DNA of 64,000 nucleotides from JALHOM01 sp964615775 (GCA_964615775.1 CAZTQB010000001.1:1-64000), one strand, 5' to 3'. Counted from the stretch's first letter, positions 1-6,432 are shown. The notes: generated by a model not told the origin, from the sequence alone. Program-made: numbers and translations.

Positions 1-133
1 CATCGGCATTTGTGCCAACAGGAAATACTAGGGGTGAGGCTGTATTTATAAGCTCTTTTGATTCAAGAGCGCTACGCAAAGAGCTCTGTTCTTTCAATAG
101 GTCTATCGGTGGCAGTATGGAGGAGTTATTCAT
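1..133 (-). CDS. N-terminal fragment, possibly FtsK/SpoIIIE-like translocase
   Basis: An open frame starts at ATG 133-131 and runs off the left edge after 44 codons. The fragment begins MNNSSILPPIDLLKEQ and continues with PLVFPVGTNAD. The LPPIDLL piece and the run toward a G-rich segment resemble the region just before the Walker A motif in FtsK-type translocases, which would suit a conjugative or plasmid-like element, but the catalytic part lies outside the window. An extended -10 (TGcTATACT) ends seven nucleotides before the ATG, so the mRNA is probably leaderless. The family assignment is a guess from a short piece. Confidence 0.4.
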   Translation of the reverse strand, partial: MNNSSILPPIDLLKEQSSLRSALESKELINTASPLVFPVGTNAD

Positions 134-140
134 ATTGTTT

Positions 141-149
141 AGTATAGCA
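141..149 (-). promoter_or_regulatory. extended -10 promoter of the fragment at 1-133
   Basis: On the minus strand TGC (149-147) is followed by TATACT (146-141), ending 7 nt before the ATG at 133. This spacing puts the transcript start at or next to the start codon. Confidence 0.55.
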
Positions 150-179
150 AGTATCGCTTAATGATTTTCGGTATACAGC

Positions 180-233
180 CATCCTAGTTTTACTAGGATG
201 GGACTTCGACTTTTCTTCCAGAAAAATCGAAGT
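180..233. repeat. two adjacent hairpins between convergent-side genes
   Basis: Hairpin one has arms CATCCTAG (180-187) and CTAGGATG (193-200). Hairpin two has arms ACTTCGA (203-209) and TCGAAGT (227-233). They lie just past the stop codon of the minus-strand gene at 236-550, so they may end that operon's transcript or protect its 3' end. Neither has a clear T-run directly after it. Confidence 0.5.
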
Positions 234-235
234 GA

Positions 236-550
236 TTAAAAACCTAGCCAGTAGCTTTCGGTATCGTCAGGGATGTTTTTATACTCTATGAACTTCTCGC
301 AGTCTTCCTGCTTTGCGCTGCGCTCAAAGATAAAGTAATCACTCTTAATATCTCCTGTTTTACCGCGTTGAACTCGTGCCTCACAAATCAAGTTCTTCTC
401 ATCTGTTTCGGCTTCTTTGCTCAGCTCACTCGCTACCTTGTCTTTATAGTATTGAGAGGTGTAATAATAGCCTCCGTAAGCACCACCAGCCAGTGCAGCA
501 ATAATAAAGGCGACGAGTACATATTTATTGATAGATACGGTATTTTTCAT
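236..550 (-). CDS. small single-pass membrane protein
   Basis: 104 residues. One hydrophobic segment near residues 10-30 (YVLVAFIIAALAGGAYGG) follows a short cytoplasmic N-terminus, and the rest is a charged, probably extracytoplasmic domain with two cysteines (near 56 and 84) that could form a disulfide. It is the last gene of the minus-strand membrane-protein operon and starts 2 nt after the stop of the KTSC gene, so the two are probably translated together. No family is recognised. Confidence 0.6.
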   Translation of the reverse strand: MKNTVSINKYVLVAFIIAALAGGAYGGYYYTSQYYKDKVASELSKEAETDEKNLICEARVQRGKTGDIKSDYFIFERSAKQEDCEKFIEYKNIPDDTESYWLGF

Positions 551-552
551 AG

Positions 553-927
553 TTAATAACTCGGAACAGGATTCTCTCTACAATCGAAATTACTTTTAAT
601 GTCCTGTTGATAGTATGCATCCAAGGATGCAGATGATTTAAGACCACTCCACGTACTGCTAGGCATGCCACAATAATGATAATAGGTACTGCCAAGCTTG
701 ATGACCAAATACTCGTTCACACTGTCATACCAAGCACCTTTTACAGTTGAGTCTGACTTGTCGAGTGGCTCAAAATTGCTAGCTGAAATATTTACTTTAT
801 CATCGCGGTATTTAACATTTACATAGCCAGAGCCAGGGGATGCAAAGATCGCATATAGTATAACAACACCTATTAGTATCGCGAGTCCGATATATACCCA
901 TGAATAGTTTTCTTTATGCTGTGTCAT
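553..927 (-). CDS. membrane-anchored KTSC-domain protein
   Basis: 124 residues. A transmembrane segment lies at about 10-30 (WVYIGLAILIGVVILYAIF). The C-terminal half fits the KTSC domain: a WYD strand, an aliphatic strand with LGSTYYHYCGMPSSTW, a helix ending SASLDAYYQQDI, and a final SNFDC. KTSC domains are small and often found in phage and plasmid proteins, sometimes beside nucleic-acid or lysyl-tRNA-synthetase-like domains, and have no proven activity here. Its ATG overlaps the stop of the upstream gene as ATGA (924-927), so it is translationally coupled. Confidence 0.65.
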   Translation of the reverse strand: MTQHKENYSWVYIGLAILIGVVILYAIFASPGSGYVNVKYRDDKVNISASNFEPLDKSDSTVKGAWYDSVNEYLVIKLGSTYYHYCGMPSSTWSGLKSSASLDAYYQQDIKSNFDCRENPVPSY

Positions 928-1769
928 TTCGTTAGCGTAGCCTTTACGCGCTTAGAAACAAGGAAGTATGGGATCCAGATACAAGAAAAGATAATGGCTC
1001 GACCAATAGACCCACCTTGCTTACTCATCTCGCTATCGACATTTATGTTGTACTCGCTAAAGATTGAGCTTGCCCATGCGTAATCTACGACACCAAGAAC
1101 TATATTTGCCACCAAGAATGCGATAGCAACATGTTTGGCGAGTCGTTTATGCTGCGCAAGGAGCACAATTAACCAAATTGCTACAGCGGCTAGTGCTGCG
1201 AACTGGAAGACTTCAAACCATAGAGCAGGCATCATGGCCGCAACGAACCCGGGAGCTTGTGACCTTACAGATTCAATCTCGTTGAATGCGGATGGGTACG
1301 TAAAGATTTGAAAGATATTATAAATGATGGCAATACCTAGCCCGACAATAAAGTATGCCAGCCAGCCTTCAAGTCCGATCTTCTGATCGCGTCGTTGCTC
1401 TTTTGTCATTTTGTCGGGATTAGTGGTTTTTGTAAGGTAGGAATCTCCAGGCGACAATTGATTTTTTAGCTTTTCTGCTTTCGCATAAGTTTCGCCACGC
1501 ATATCTATCGCTTGATTGATAAAATCTAGCGCATCATCGTCATGTCCATTGAAGTAATGAACTAACGCCTGTAACTCATAAAGTTTATATCTCGCCGTAC
1601 CGATTTCGTCACTATATTGGTACTTTTCAGCTAAGGAATCGAGTCGTTTTTGAACTAGAGCCAGTAGTGCTTTATCTTTTTCGCGAGATGTTGCATCTTT
1701 GAGGTTTGCCTCGACGACTTTAATTTGTTCTATATAAGTCTGGCGAGTTTTTGAGTGTGGAAGCTGCAT
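924..1769 (-). CDS. DUF2569-like multi-pass membrane protein with helical N-terminal domain
   Basis: 281 residues. Residues 1-125 are charged and helical (TPR-like look: YKLYELQALVHYFNGHDDDA). The rest carries four hydrophobic segments and fits DUF2569: a G-x-x-GWLAYFIVGLGI start, an extracellular loop, and the typical ending FSCIWIPYFLVSKRVKATL. DUF2569 proteins are bacterial membrane proteins of unknown role. The start codon overlaps the upstream stop as TAATG (1771-1767), and the upstream gene's last codons carry a GGGGAG Shine-Dalgarno sequence for this gene. Confidence 0.65.
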   Translation of the reverse strand: MQLPHSKTRQTYIEQIKVVEANLKDATSREKDKALLALVQKRLDSLAEKYQYSDEIGTARYKLYELQALVHYFNGHDDDALDFINQAIDMRGETYAKAEKLKNQLSPGDSYLTKTTNPDKMTKEQRRDQKIGLEGWLAYFIVGLGIAIIYNIFQIFTYPSAFNEIESVRSQAPGFVAAMMPALWFEVFQFAALAAVAIWLIVLLAQHKRLAKHVAIAFLVANIVLGVVDYAWASSIFSEYNINVDSEMSKQGGSIGRAIIFSCIWIPYFLVSKRVKATLTK

Positions 1770-2161
1770 TATTCTAAATCTCCCCAGTCTCGCGAATCTT
1801 TATCTTTTGTAGCAGTCGCAGTACTCCCTTGAGGATTGCGACGCTTATTGAGAATGATAATACCGAAGATGAGGCATGGCACAAAAGCTAGCATGCTTCC
1901 GGCACCGAGTAGGAACAGTACGACATTCGAGATAGTCCGAAACATTGACGCATTGTCACTGCCGTTCAGTTCCTGTCCGCCTACACCTTGCGCTATGCTT
2001 GCACCATCCGAAAGACTTGGTGATGAAGTATCAGACACGGGCGCGGAGCCTGCAAGAATAAAGTTGATAATTGCATACAAAATAATTGATAATATGAGTC
2101 CGAGTGCTGGCCCGATAATCAAAAATATTGGTAGTTTCAGGCTTTGTTTTTGTTGCGTCAT
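1769..2161 (-). CDS. two-TM membrane protein ending in WGDLE
   Basis: 130 residues if started at ATG 2161-2159, which overlaps the upstream stop as TAATG; an ATG 18 nt earlier is possible but has no comparable coupling. Hydrophobic segments lie at about 11-35 (FLIIGPALGLILSIILYAI) and 75-100, separated by a Ser/Gly-rich loop. The protein ends RDWGDLE, the same last five residues as the gene before it. No family is recognised; it belongs to the minus-strand membrane operon. Confidence 0.6.
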   Translation of the reverse strand: MTQQKQSLKLPIFLIIGPALGLILSIILYAIINFILAGSAPVSDTSSPSLSDGASIAQGVGGQELNGSDNASMFRTISNVVLFLLGAGSMLAFVPCLIFGIIILNKRRNPQGSTATATKDKDSRDWGDLE

Positions 2162-2829
2162 TACTCTAGGTCTCCCCATGTTCGTTTAGTGTCATCTGGC
2201 TGCTCGATATCTATAACTTCATCGTGTCGGGTTGCGTGTTTTTCGGCACGAGTAAGAGCATATGTAAACAGTAGTTGAATAACCAATGAGATGATGAGGA
2301 TAGTAACAAGCACAGGGAATGCTTGCCCGAGAGTCATGCCGAATATACCAATACAGATCATAAGTGCGACAACACCGAGTGCAAGGAAAAATGTTGTCAT
2401 ACCTGTCGAGGTATTGTCCTGTTCTTTAGATGCCATGTATTGCCATGGCGCAAGCACAACAGCATAGAGCCATAGGAGACTTGCCCAAAGCGGTGCGGAT
2501 GGCGAGCTTAACGCAATATCTGCGATGTAGTATGTCGAGACAGCGATAAGCCCATACGTATACGCAATACCCAGCAAGCCAAAGATGAAAAACAATACAT
2601 ATTTACGCTTTTCGGCAAAAGCAGCCGCTGGTGCGGCAAAGAGCAAGCTAGGCATAAGGAATAGACCAATAATCATCGCGCCAAACATCATATAGAGTAA
2701 GCCACCGATAAATAGTGACCACTCACCAGCGATCATTAGCCATATACCGCCAACAATTCCACCGAGTACGTTCAGTATGAGAATAGGAGCGCTTAGCGCT
2801 GTAATGAGACCGGTAAAGAATCGTTCCAT
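2161..2829 (-). CDS. multi-pass membrane protein ending in WGDLE
   Basis: 222 residues with about six hydrophobic segments and few charged residues until the C-terminal tail. It ends TKRTWGDLE, matching the neighbour's tail. The codons for W-G-D contain GGGGAG, a Shine-Dalgarno sequence placed for the overlapping downstream start. It starts 8 nt after the stop of the DUF4190-like gene, so both belong to one operon. The function is unknown; a transport or sensing role cannot be told from the sequence. Confidence 0.6.
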   Translation of the reverse strand: MERFFTGLITALSAPILILNVLGGIVGGIWLMIAGEWSLFIGGLLYMMFGAMIIGLFLMPSLLFAAPAAAFAEKRKYVLFFIFGLLGIAYTYGLIAVSTYYIADIALSSPSAPLWASLLWLYAVVLAPWQYMASKEQDNTSTGMTTFFLALGVVALMICIGIFGMTLGQAFPVLVTILIISLVIQLLFTYALTRAEKHATRHDEVIDIEQPDDTKRTWGDLE

Positions 2830-2837
2830 ATTAACAC

Positions 2838-3377
2838 CTACGAACCCTGGCAGTATGTTGAACCGTTCTCCAGGAGAATGGTGATTGAGTAAGCACGCTC
2901 AGATGATGCACCATCGCAGTTTTTACCGACTGAATAAACGGCGATATCTGTTGTTGGGTCACCCTCACTAGTGAGAGCTGTAACCTGACCAAGACTAGAG
3001 GTTGAAAGATCGCTTGGAGCTGGAAGCTGTCCGCGATTAGTCGTTTGGAAGTTCAGTACATCAGTAGTCAAAACGGTAACGTCATTTTTACGGGCAGTAT
3101 CGCGCTGGCTCTTCTGTAATGCGGGAAGTGCAGCTTGTACCATCCAAACGATCAGTAAGCTAATAACGATGCCAATGACGCCCGTAACAATACCCGCTAC
3201 TGCCTTTTTGTGACCTTGTTTCTTGAGAGAGTTCACGCCAAGGATAATAGCAATAACACCTAAAGGAATGCCAATATACCATACGATAGAAGCAACGATT
3301 GCCAAAATGCCAAGTACTAATGCCGCCGTTGAGTGTCCTTGACCACCCGTCTGTTCTGTTTTGCTCGCTTCTGACAT
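2838..3377 (-). CDS. DUF4190-like membrane protein with pilin-like tail
   Basis: 179 residues. Residues 12-85 fit DUF4190: two hydrophobic segments (STAALVLGILAIVASIVWYI and a second after GHKKAVAGIV) with Gly-rich turns. After that comes a type IV pilin-like stretch (ARKNDVTVLTTDVLNFQT, then a short soluble domain with two cysteines near the C-terminus). The same combination is common in Saccharibacteria. It is the first gene of the membrane operon and lies directly behind a structured leader RNA with a terminator (3405-3536). A GTGAGG ribosome site stands 10 nt before the ATG. Confidence 0.7.
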   Translation of the reverse strand: MSEASKTEQTGGQGHSTAALVLGILAIVASIVWYIGIPLGVIAIILGVNSLKKQGHKKAVAGIVTGVIGIVISLLIVWMVQAALPALQKSQRDTARKNDVTVLTTDVLNFQTTNRGQLPAPSDLSTSSLGQVTALTSEGDPTTDIAVYSVGKNCDGASSERAYSITILLENGSTYCQGS

Positions 3378-3404
3378 GTCGTATGTTCCTCACTTTCTCT
3401 AAAA

Positions 3405-3536
3405 TTAAAAAACGACAACCATTCTAGGTTGTCTAGGCCAAACAACAAGAGTCAAGCTCCAGTGTCTTTCGAATGGTTGCCGCTTTCAAAGCTTGACCAA
3501 GATCAAAAGACCTTTCGTGTTGTTTAACCTAGACAT
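3405..3536 (-). ncRNA. structured leader RNA with overlapping terminator (candidate attenuator or sRNA)
   Basis: Read on the minus strand, a perfect TATAAT (3547-3542) is followed within 7 nt by the 5' arm of a long stem: positions 3518-3535 pair with 3430-3447 (16 of 18). Inside lie a second stem, 3490-3497 with 3451-3458 (8 of 8), and a short hairpin around 3465-3489. Directly behind, 3427-3433 pairs with 3414-3420 (7 bp, 6-nt loop), followed by six T: a rho-independent terminator. The terminator arm shares 3430-3433 with the closing stem, so the two structures compete. It may be an attenuator for the DUF4190 operon or a separate small RNA. No known family is recognised. Confidence 0.55.
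3414..3433 (-). terminator. intrinsic terminator at the end of the leader RNA
   Basis: Minus-strand stem GACAACC/GGTTGTC with loop TAGAAT, then CG and six T (3412-3407). It lies about 30 nt before the DUF4190 start codon. Confidence 0.6.
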
Positions 3537-3541
3537 TCCCG

Positions 3542-3547
3542 ATTATA
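3542..3547 (-). promoter_or_regulatory. -10 box of the leader RNA / membrane operon
   Basis: Consensus TATAAT on the minus strand. The expected start, 6-7 nt downstream, coincides with the first base of the closing stem of the leader RNA. No strong -35 is seen. Confidence 0.55.
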
Positions 3548-3616
3548 GCTGTTAGTGGTCAGTTTTACTACATGCATCAGCTATTTATCAGTAAATATTT
3601 TTTTCGCGTTGCTTCC

Positions 3617-3709
3617 TTACCCGTTCTGGTTGATTGTAGGTAGAATGACGGTAATAATCTCGTCAGTTTCTTCTTGAGTTAATGGTCGTCTCTTCTTTTT
3701 TGAACTCAT
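3617..3709 (-). CDS. 30-residue basic/acidic microprotein
   Basis: The ATG (3709-3707) overlaps the TGA stop of the EVE-like gene as ATGA, so it is placed for coupled translation. The product begins MSSKKKRRPLTQEE and ends ILPTINQNG: a lysine/arginine-rich N-terminus and a helical middle. It is too short for family recognition. The overlap and the lack of another gene in the gap are the only support. Confidence 0.35.
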   Translation of the reverse strand: MSSKKKRRPLTQEETDEIITVILPTINQNG

Positions 3710-4128
3710 ACGATGAAATCCTCGATATATTCAATCAAGGCAGGATTAGTATCGAGTGAATTGGCCAGCCCTTGCGGTGCTGTAAATCCACGCTGCTTCA
3801 ACTCTTTGAGAGGGATAACCCCGTCCTCAGCTTCACCTAAAAGCTTCAAGCGAAAAATTCGTGGAAAGCTTTCGAGGTCTTTAGGGTAAACACCCCCAGC
3901 CCAGAATCGACGGTCATCAATTTTAGTGGCCATCGTAATATCGTCAGCCACCACTTCCAACTTATAAACTATTCCACCTCGCCCACGGGGAGGGATAACT
4001 TCGTATACATACACGAAATCACCAACCTCAAACTTATTGTTCGTTACCCAGTCCATTTGGCCATTAGTTTGAAGCGATGCCTCGGCATTGTAGGTTGCTG
4101 GATTTGATGCGATTACCCATGTACTCAT
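3706..4128 (-). CDS. EVE/PUA-like domain protein
   Basis: 140 residues. The pattern TWVIASNPATYN, then DWVTNNKFEVGDFVYVYEV, then a YKLEVVADD strand matches the EVE-like (PUA superfamily) domain often fused to HNH or restriction endonucleases, where it is thought to read modified bases; here it stands alone. The C-terminal part (L-K-E-L-x-x-x-GFTAPQG) continues the same fold family. It sits in the element near phage-like genes, so a role in recognising modified nucleic acid is possible but inferred. Confidence 0.55.
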   Translation of the reverse strand: MSTWVIASNPATYNAEASLQTNGQMDWVTNNKFEVGDFVYVYEVIPPRGRGGIVYKLEVVADDITMATKIDDRRFWAGGVYPKDLESFPRIFRLKLLGEAEDGVIPLKELKQRGFTAPQGLANSLDTNPALIEYIEDFIV

Positions 4129-4135
4129 AGTTTTT

Positions 4136-5065
4136 TTACCTCGCTAGTTGCAATGCACTACGGTTAATGTATTTATTGCACTCAGACACGATATACGAAG
4201 TGAGAAGACGATCAGAAGCCTCGGTGCAGTAATAAGAGAATAGCTCTGTTGGCTGGAGGGTCTGCTTCTCTGTGTATGATTTTACACGCTCTTGCATTAC
4301 AGGGTCTTTACCATAGATAGAGATAAGGTCACTTGTGAGCTTCGTTTTCGTGCCGTCATCAAGCGCCTTGAACCATATATGATGCAGGTACTCATGAGCA
4401 ACGACAACATCGAGAACATTGCCAGTCGTTCCTTGTTTTACGGTCAGTACGCCGTATGACCAGTTGCCAGCTGTGTCGATAAATGCTTGGTACTCACCGG
4501 CCTGTCCGTCAAGAACTTTGTTGTCATAACCAGCAACGAACTTTGTTTCAACCCACTTCATGTCAGATGCGCCGACCTTAGCTAAGGATGCGTTGATTGT
4601 TGCATCAGACTGTAGGTCTGGCTTGAACAGTGTATTGGTCTGTTGCACATTGATTCCTGCGTTAGCAGTAGATACTTGCGGATCAGGAATTACTACCGTG
4701 ACAATCGTGCCGACGATAATGCCAAGCCACATATAGGTACGAAGTACGTTGGCGCTGATCCTATTGAGCGGATTCTTCTTGCGGGACTTGAGCCAGATAA
4801 ACAGATAGCAAACGATAACGAGCACGCCCACATAAATCGACCACAATGCTCGTATATGATAGCCTTGCGGGCTATTCATATTTCCACCATCTACTATGGC
4901 ATTCCCAACGGTAATGGCAATAATAAACGCAACGAAGCCGATGATGAATGGCCAGCCTATGATCCAAAGGATAGCCGAAAGTACCCTGCGCTTACGGGAA
5001 TAAGTCTTTAGCTTATGTTCTGTCTTCTCGATTTTTTCAGTCTTCTCTTTTACTTCGGTCGTCAT
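4136..5065 (-). CDS. membrane-anchored zincin-type metalloprotease
   Basis: 309 residues from ATG 5065. An ATG 15 nt earlier would place the -10 hexamer inside the gene and is rejected. Three hydrophobic segments lie between about residues 25 and 120. The C-terminal domain has an HExxH zinc motif in VVAHEYLHHIWF (near residue 225) and a downstream glutamate (TELFSYYCTEAS, near 275) that could be the third ligand, as in gluzincins. It is probably a membrane protease with an extracytoplasmic active site. Substrate unknown. The family is not named further. Confidence 0.6.
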   Translation of the reverse strand: MTTEVKEKTEKIEKTEHKLKTYSRKRRVLSAILWIIGWPFIIGFVAFIIAITVGNAIVDGGNMNSPQGYHIRALWSIYVGVLVIVCYLFIWLKSRKKNPLNRISANVLRTYMWLGIIVGTIVTVVIPDPQVSTANAGINVQQTNTLFKPDLQSDATINASLAKVGASDMKWVETKFVAGYDNKVLDGQAGEYQAFIDTAGNWSYGVLTVKQGTTGNVLDVVVAHEYLHHIWFKALDDGTKTKLTSDLISIYGKDPVMQERVKSYTEKQTLQPTELFSYYCTEASDRLLTSYIVSECNKYINRSALQLAR

Positions 5066-5071
5066 GGCTCG

Positions 5072-5077
5072 ATTATA
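5072..5077 (-). promoter_or_regulatory. -10 box of the zincin gene (leaderless)
   Basis: Minus-strand TATAAT ends 6 nt before the ATG at 5065, so the transcript should begin at the start codon. Confidence 0.6.
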
Positions 5078-5107
5078 CAATAAAAAGTATTATTAATTAA
5101 TCTCTTC

Positions 5108-5263
5108 ACTTCACGTACTTGTTCATTATACGGGTCGAGCAAACGCATCAAGGTCGTATTCACCCCTGAATACGATTTTCTTTTAATTGATGTATTCAAG
5201 GGGAATCTCCACCTGTGACGCCTTTGCCATGCGACCCCGTCAGATGACTCCGTTACGTAAAGT
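5108..5263 (+). ncRNA. structured leader RNA, copy A
   Basis: Closing stem: 5108-5117 pairs with 5254-5263 (9 of 10). Inside it: the identical block TTCATTATACGGGT (5122-5135) shared with copy B; P1 ACGGGTCG (5130-5137) with CGACCCCGT (5232-5240, one bulge); P2 CAAGG (5149-5153) with CCTTTG (5221-5226, one bulge); and a perfect 9-bp hairpin (5154-5162 with 5167-5175) whose CCCC loop can pair with AAGGGG (5198-5203). A CTCCACC block follows, as in copy B. The leader ends directly before the ribosome site of the gene at 5277. Function unknown; likely cis-acting. Confidence 0.6.
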
Positions 5264-5276
5264 AAAGGAGAATATC

Positions 5277-5558
5277 ATGCACGTAGCAGAAGCAACACAA
5301 ACTGTAGCCACCGAGTATAACGGGTGGAGTAATAGAGAGACGTGGTTAGTGAACATGTGGCTCACTAACGACAGATGCTATTACGATGAGCTTTGTGAAA
5401 TCATCAAGAACTTCGATCTTGATGAGCAAGCAGAGGAACTTGAGCGATACGTCCGATTTATCACAGATACCGACAACAGTATCGGTATTGTGGGCGACCT
5501 GCTCAACACTTCTCTCGGTCGAATTGACTGGGTTGAAGTCGTCGCAGCGAACCAGTAG
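5277..5558 (+). CDS. small phage/plasmid-type protein with NGWxNxETW motif
   Basis: 93 residues from ATG 5277, which has AAAGGAG seven nucleotides upstream; earlier in-frame ATGs fall inside the leader RNA. The N-terminal YNGWSNRETWLVNMWLTND followed by a helical region (YYDELCEIIKNFDLDEQAEEL) matches a small protein group (DUF7249-like) common in phages, plasmids and haloarchaea, with no known activity. First gene of the plus-strand accessory set; a pseudoknot follows its stop codon. Confidence 0.6.
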   Translation: MHVAEATQTVATEYNGWSNRETWLVNMWLTNDRCYYDELCEIIKNFDLDEQAEELERYVRFITDTDNSIGIVGDLLNTSLGRIDWVEVVAANQ

Positions 5559-5563
5559 CGAAA

Positions 5564-5590
5564 TAGTCCCGAGCATGACTAAAACTGCTC
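5564..5590 (+). repeat. H-type pseudoknot, copy 1
   Basis: S1: TAGTC (5564-5568) with GACTA (5577-5581). S2: GAGCA (5571-5575) with TGCTC (5586-5590). The linker before the second S2 arm ends in AAAC. It starts 6 nt after the stop of the gene at 5277-5558. Confidence 0.65.
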
Positions 5591-5614
5591 AAACTAAGCT
5601 TTAAGGAGGCTGAT

Positions 5615-5812
5615 ATGCGTACAACTGTCATTAGTAAGGAAACAAAAGAACAAATCGAGCGCCATAGGCGGTTCTGGGTGCAAGTCGCAGAACAGCACGA
5701 CTGGTACACCGAGCCTTTCTACATCCAGGTATGGCTTGACGATAAGGGCGATGTAGCCGATAGCGTATCTCACATAGGTATGACATCGGACATCATAATC
5801 CCAAGTCTCTAG
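5615..5812 (+). CDS. 65-residue protein of unknown function
   Basis: The start has a strong AAGGAGG site eight nucleotides upstream. The N-terminal half is a basic amphipathic helix (TKEQIERHRRFWVQVAEQH), the rest a strand-rich segment (FYIQVWLDDKGDVADSVSHIG). No family is recognised. It lies between pseudoknot copies 1 and 2 in the accessory set and is probably co-transcribed with the gene before it. Confidence 0.55.
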   Translation: MRTTVISKETKEQIERHRRFWVQVAEQHDWYTEPFYIQVWLDDKGDVADSVSHIGMTSDIIIPSL

Positions 5813-5820
5813 CAGATGAC

Positions 5821-5847
5821 CGTCCTGAGCATGACGATAAACTGCTT
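5821..5847 (+). repeat. H-type pseudoknot, copy 2
   Basis: S1: CGTC (5821-5824) with GACG (5833-5836). S2: GAGCA (5827-5831) with TGCTT (5843-5847, one G-U pair). The linker is ATAAAC. It starts 9 nt after the stop of the gene at 5615-5812. Confidence 0.65.
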
Positions 5848-5885
5848 TTATTGTCATGTTGTACGGAACTGAGTGTGGTCGTGTA

Positions 5886-6032
5886 AGAGGCTTCCTCCCT
5901 CTGTCTTTTCATTATACGGGTGAACCACAAGCCCCAAGGTCGTTCGTCCCTTGGTAAACGTCAAGGGGCGCTCCACCTTGACCCTTGCGGATTCATCCCG
6001 AGCCCTTTTGACAGAGAGGCAGGAAGTCCTCT
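5886..6032 (+). ncRNA. structured leader RNA, copy B
   Basis: Closing stem of 20 bp: 5886-5905 pairs with 6010-6032, with only single-base bulges (6017, 6020, 6027). Inside: the identical block TTCATTATACGGGT (5908-5921); P1 CGGGTGAACC (5917-5926) with 5989-6000 (10 bp, two bulges); P2 CAAGG (5935-5939) with CCTTG (5983-5987); P3 CGTT (5941-5944) with AACG (5957-5960), whose loop CCCTT can pair with AAGGG (5963-5967); then CTCCACC. The same plan as copy A with different bases in the stems. It ends just before the ribosome site of the DUF3768 gene. Confidence 0.7.
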
Positions 6033-6053
6033 CGATAAAGCAAGGAGGGTCTT

Positions 6054-6389
6054 ATGGACACCGAAACAATAGCAAACGAAACATCAGCAAAGATTGCTGC
6101 GTTGAATGACGCGGCACGCAGTAATGCTGCGAACTACATGGCGACACGAGGCATCATGTCGCTCGATGAAGTGACTATCAGTGAAATCTTCGTCGCCGTG
6201 CAGGACTTTAGCAAATTCACGGAAGACAACGATCCCTACGGCGAGCATGATTTTGGCTCGTTTACGGTAGCCGGTAACAAAGTCTTTTGGAAGATAGATT
6301 ACTACACACAGGACTTGTCTAGTGGGTGCGATCCGCTAGACCCGGGGTGTAGACGAGTTCTCACTATCATGTTAGCCGAGGAGTACTAG
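6054..6389 (+). CDS. DUF3768 family protein
   Basis: 111 residues with the DUF3768 pattern: IAALNDAARSN near the start, then FSKFTEDNDPYGEHDFG, VFWKIDYYTQDL and RVLTIMLAEEY at the end. The family is small, known mainly from proteobacterial plasmids and phages, and has no assigned activity; its presence here suggests transfer between phyla. A CAAGGAGG site precedes the ATG. The last codons and stop lie inside a strong terminator hairpin (6376-6403). Confidence 0.85.
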   Translation: MDTETIANETSAKIAALNDAARSNAANYMATRGIMSLDEVTISEIFVAVQDFSKFTEDNDPYGEHDFGSFTVAGNKVFWKIDYYTQDLSSGCDPLDPGCRRVLTIMLAEEY

Positions 6390-6403
6390 CTCCTCGGTTT
6401 TTT
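6376..6403 (+). terminator. intrinsic terminator overlapping the DUF3768 stop codon
   Basis: Stem CCGAGGAG (6376-6383) with CTCCTCGG (6390-6397), loop TACTAG containing the TAG stop, then six T. It should cut or reduce transcription into the next gene. Confidence 0.85.
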
Positions 6404-6432
6404 AGTCCTGGGTAGGACTTATGAAACTGCCC
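6404..6432 (+). repeat. H-type pseudoknot, copy 3
   Basis: S1: AGTCC (6404-6408) with GGACT (6415-6419). S2: GGGTA (6410-6414) with TGCCC (6428-6432, one G-U pair). The linker is TATGAAAC. Both stems differ in sequence from the other copies but keep pairing. It begins directly after the terminator T-run. Confidence 0.65.

Noticed and set aside
3405..3536. SAM-I riboswitch, because the RNA contains GGCAACC as in the SAM-I core
   Set aside because: The conserved GAGG/GGUGGAGGGA part and the four-way junction order are missing; the string alone is too short, so a chance match is likely.
4136..5080. Start of the zincin gene at 5080
   Set aside because: The -10 box (5072-5077) would lie inside the gene; ATG 5065 fits the leaderless pattern.
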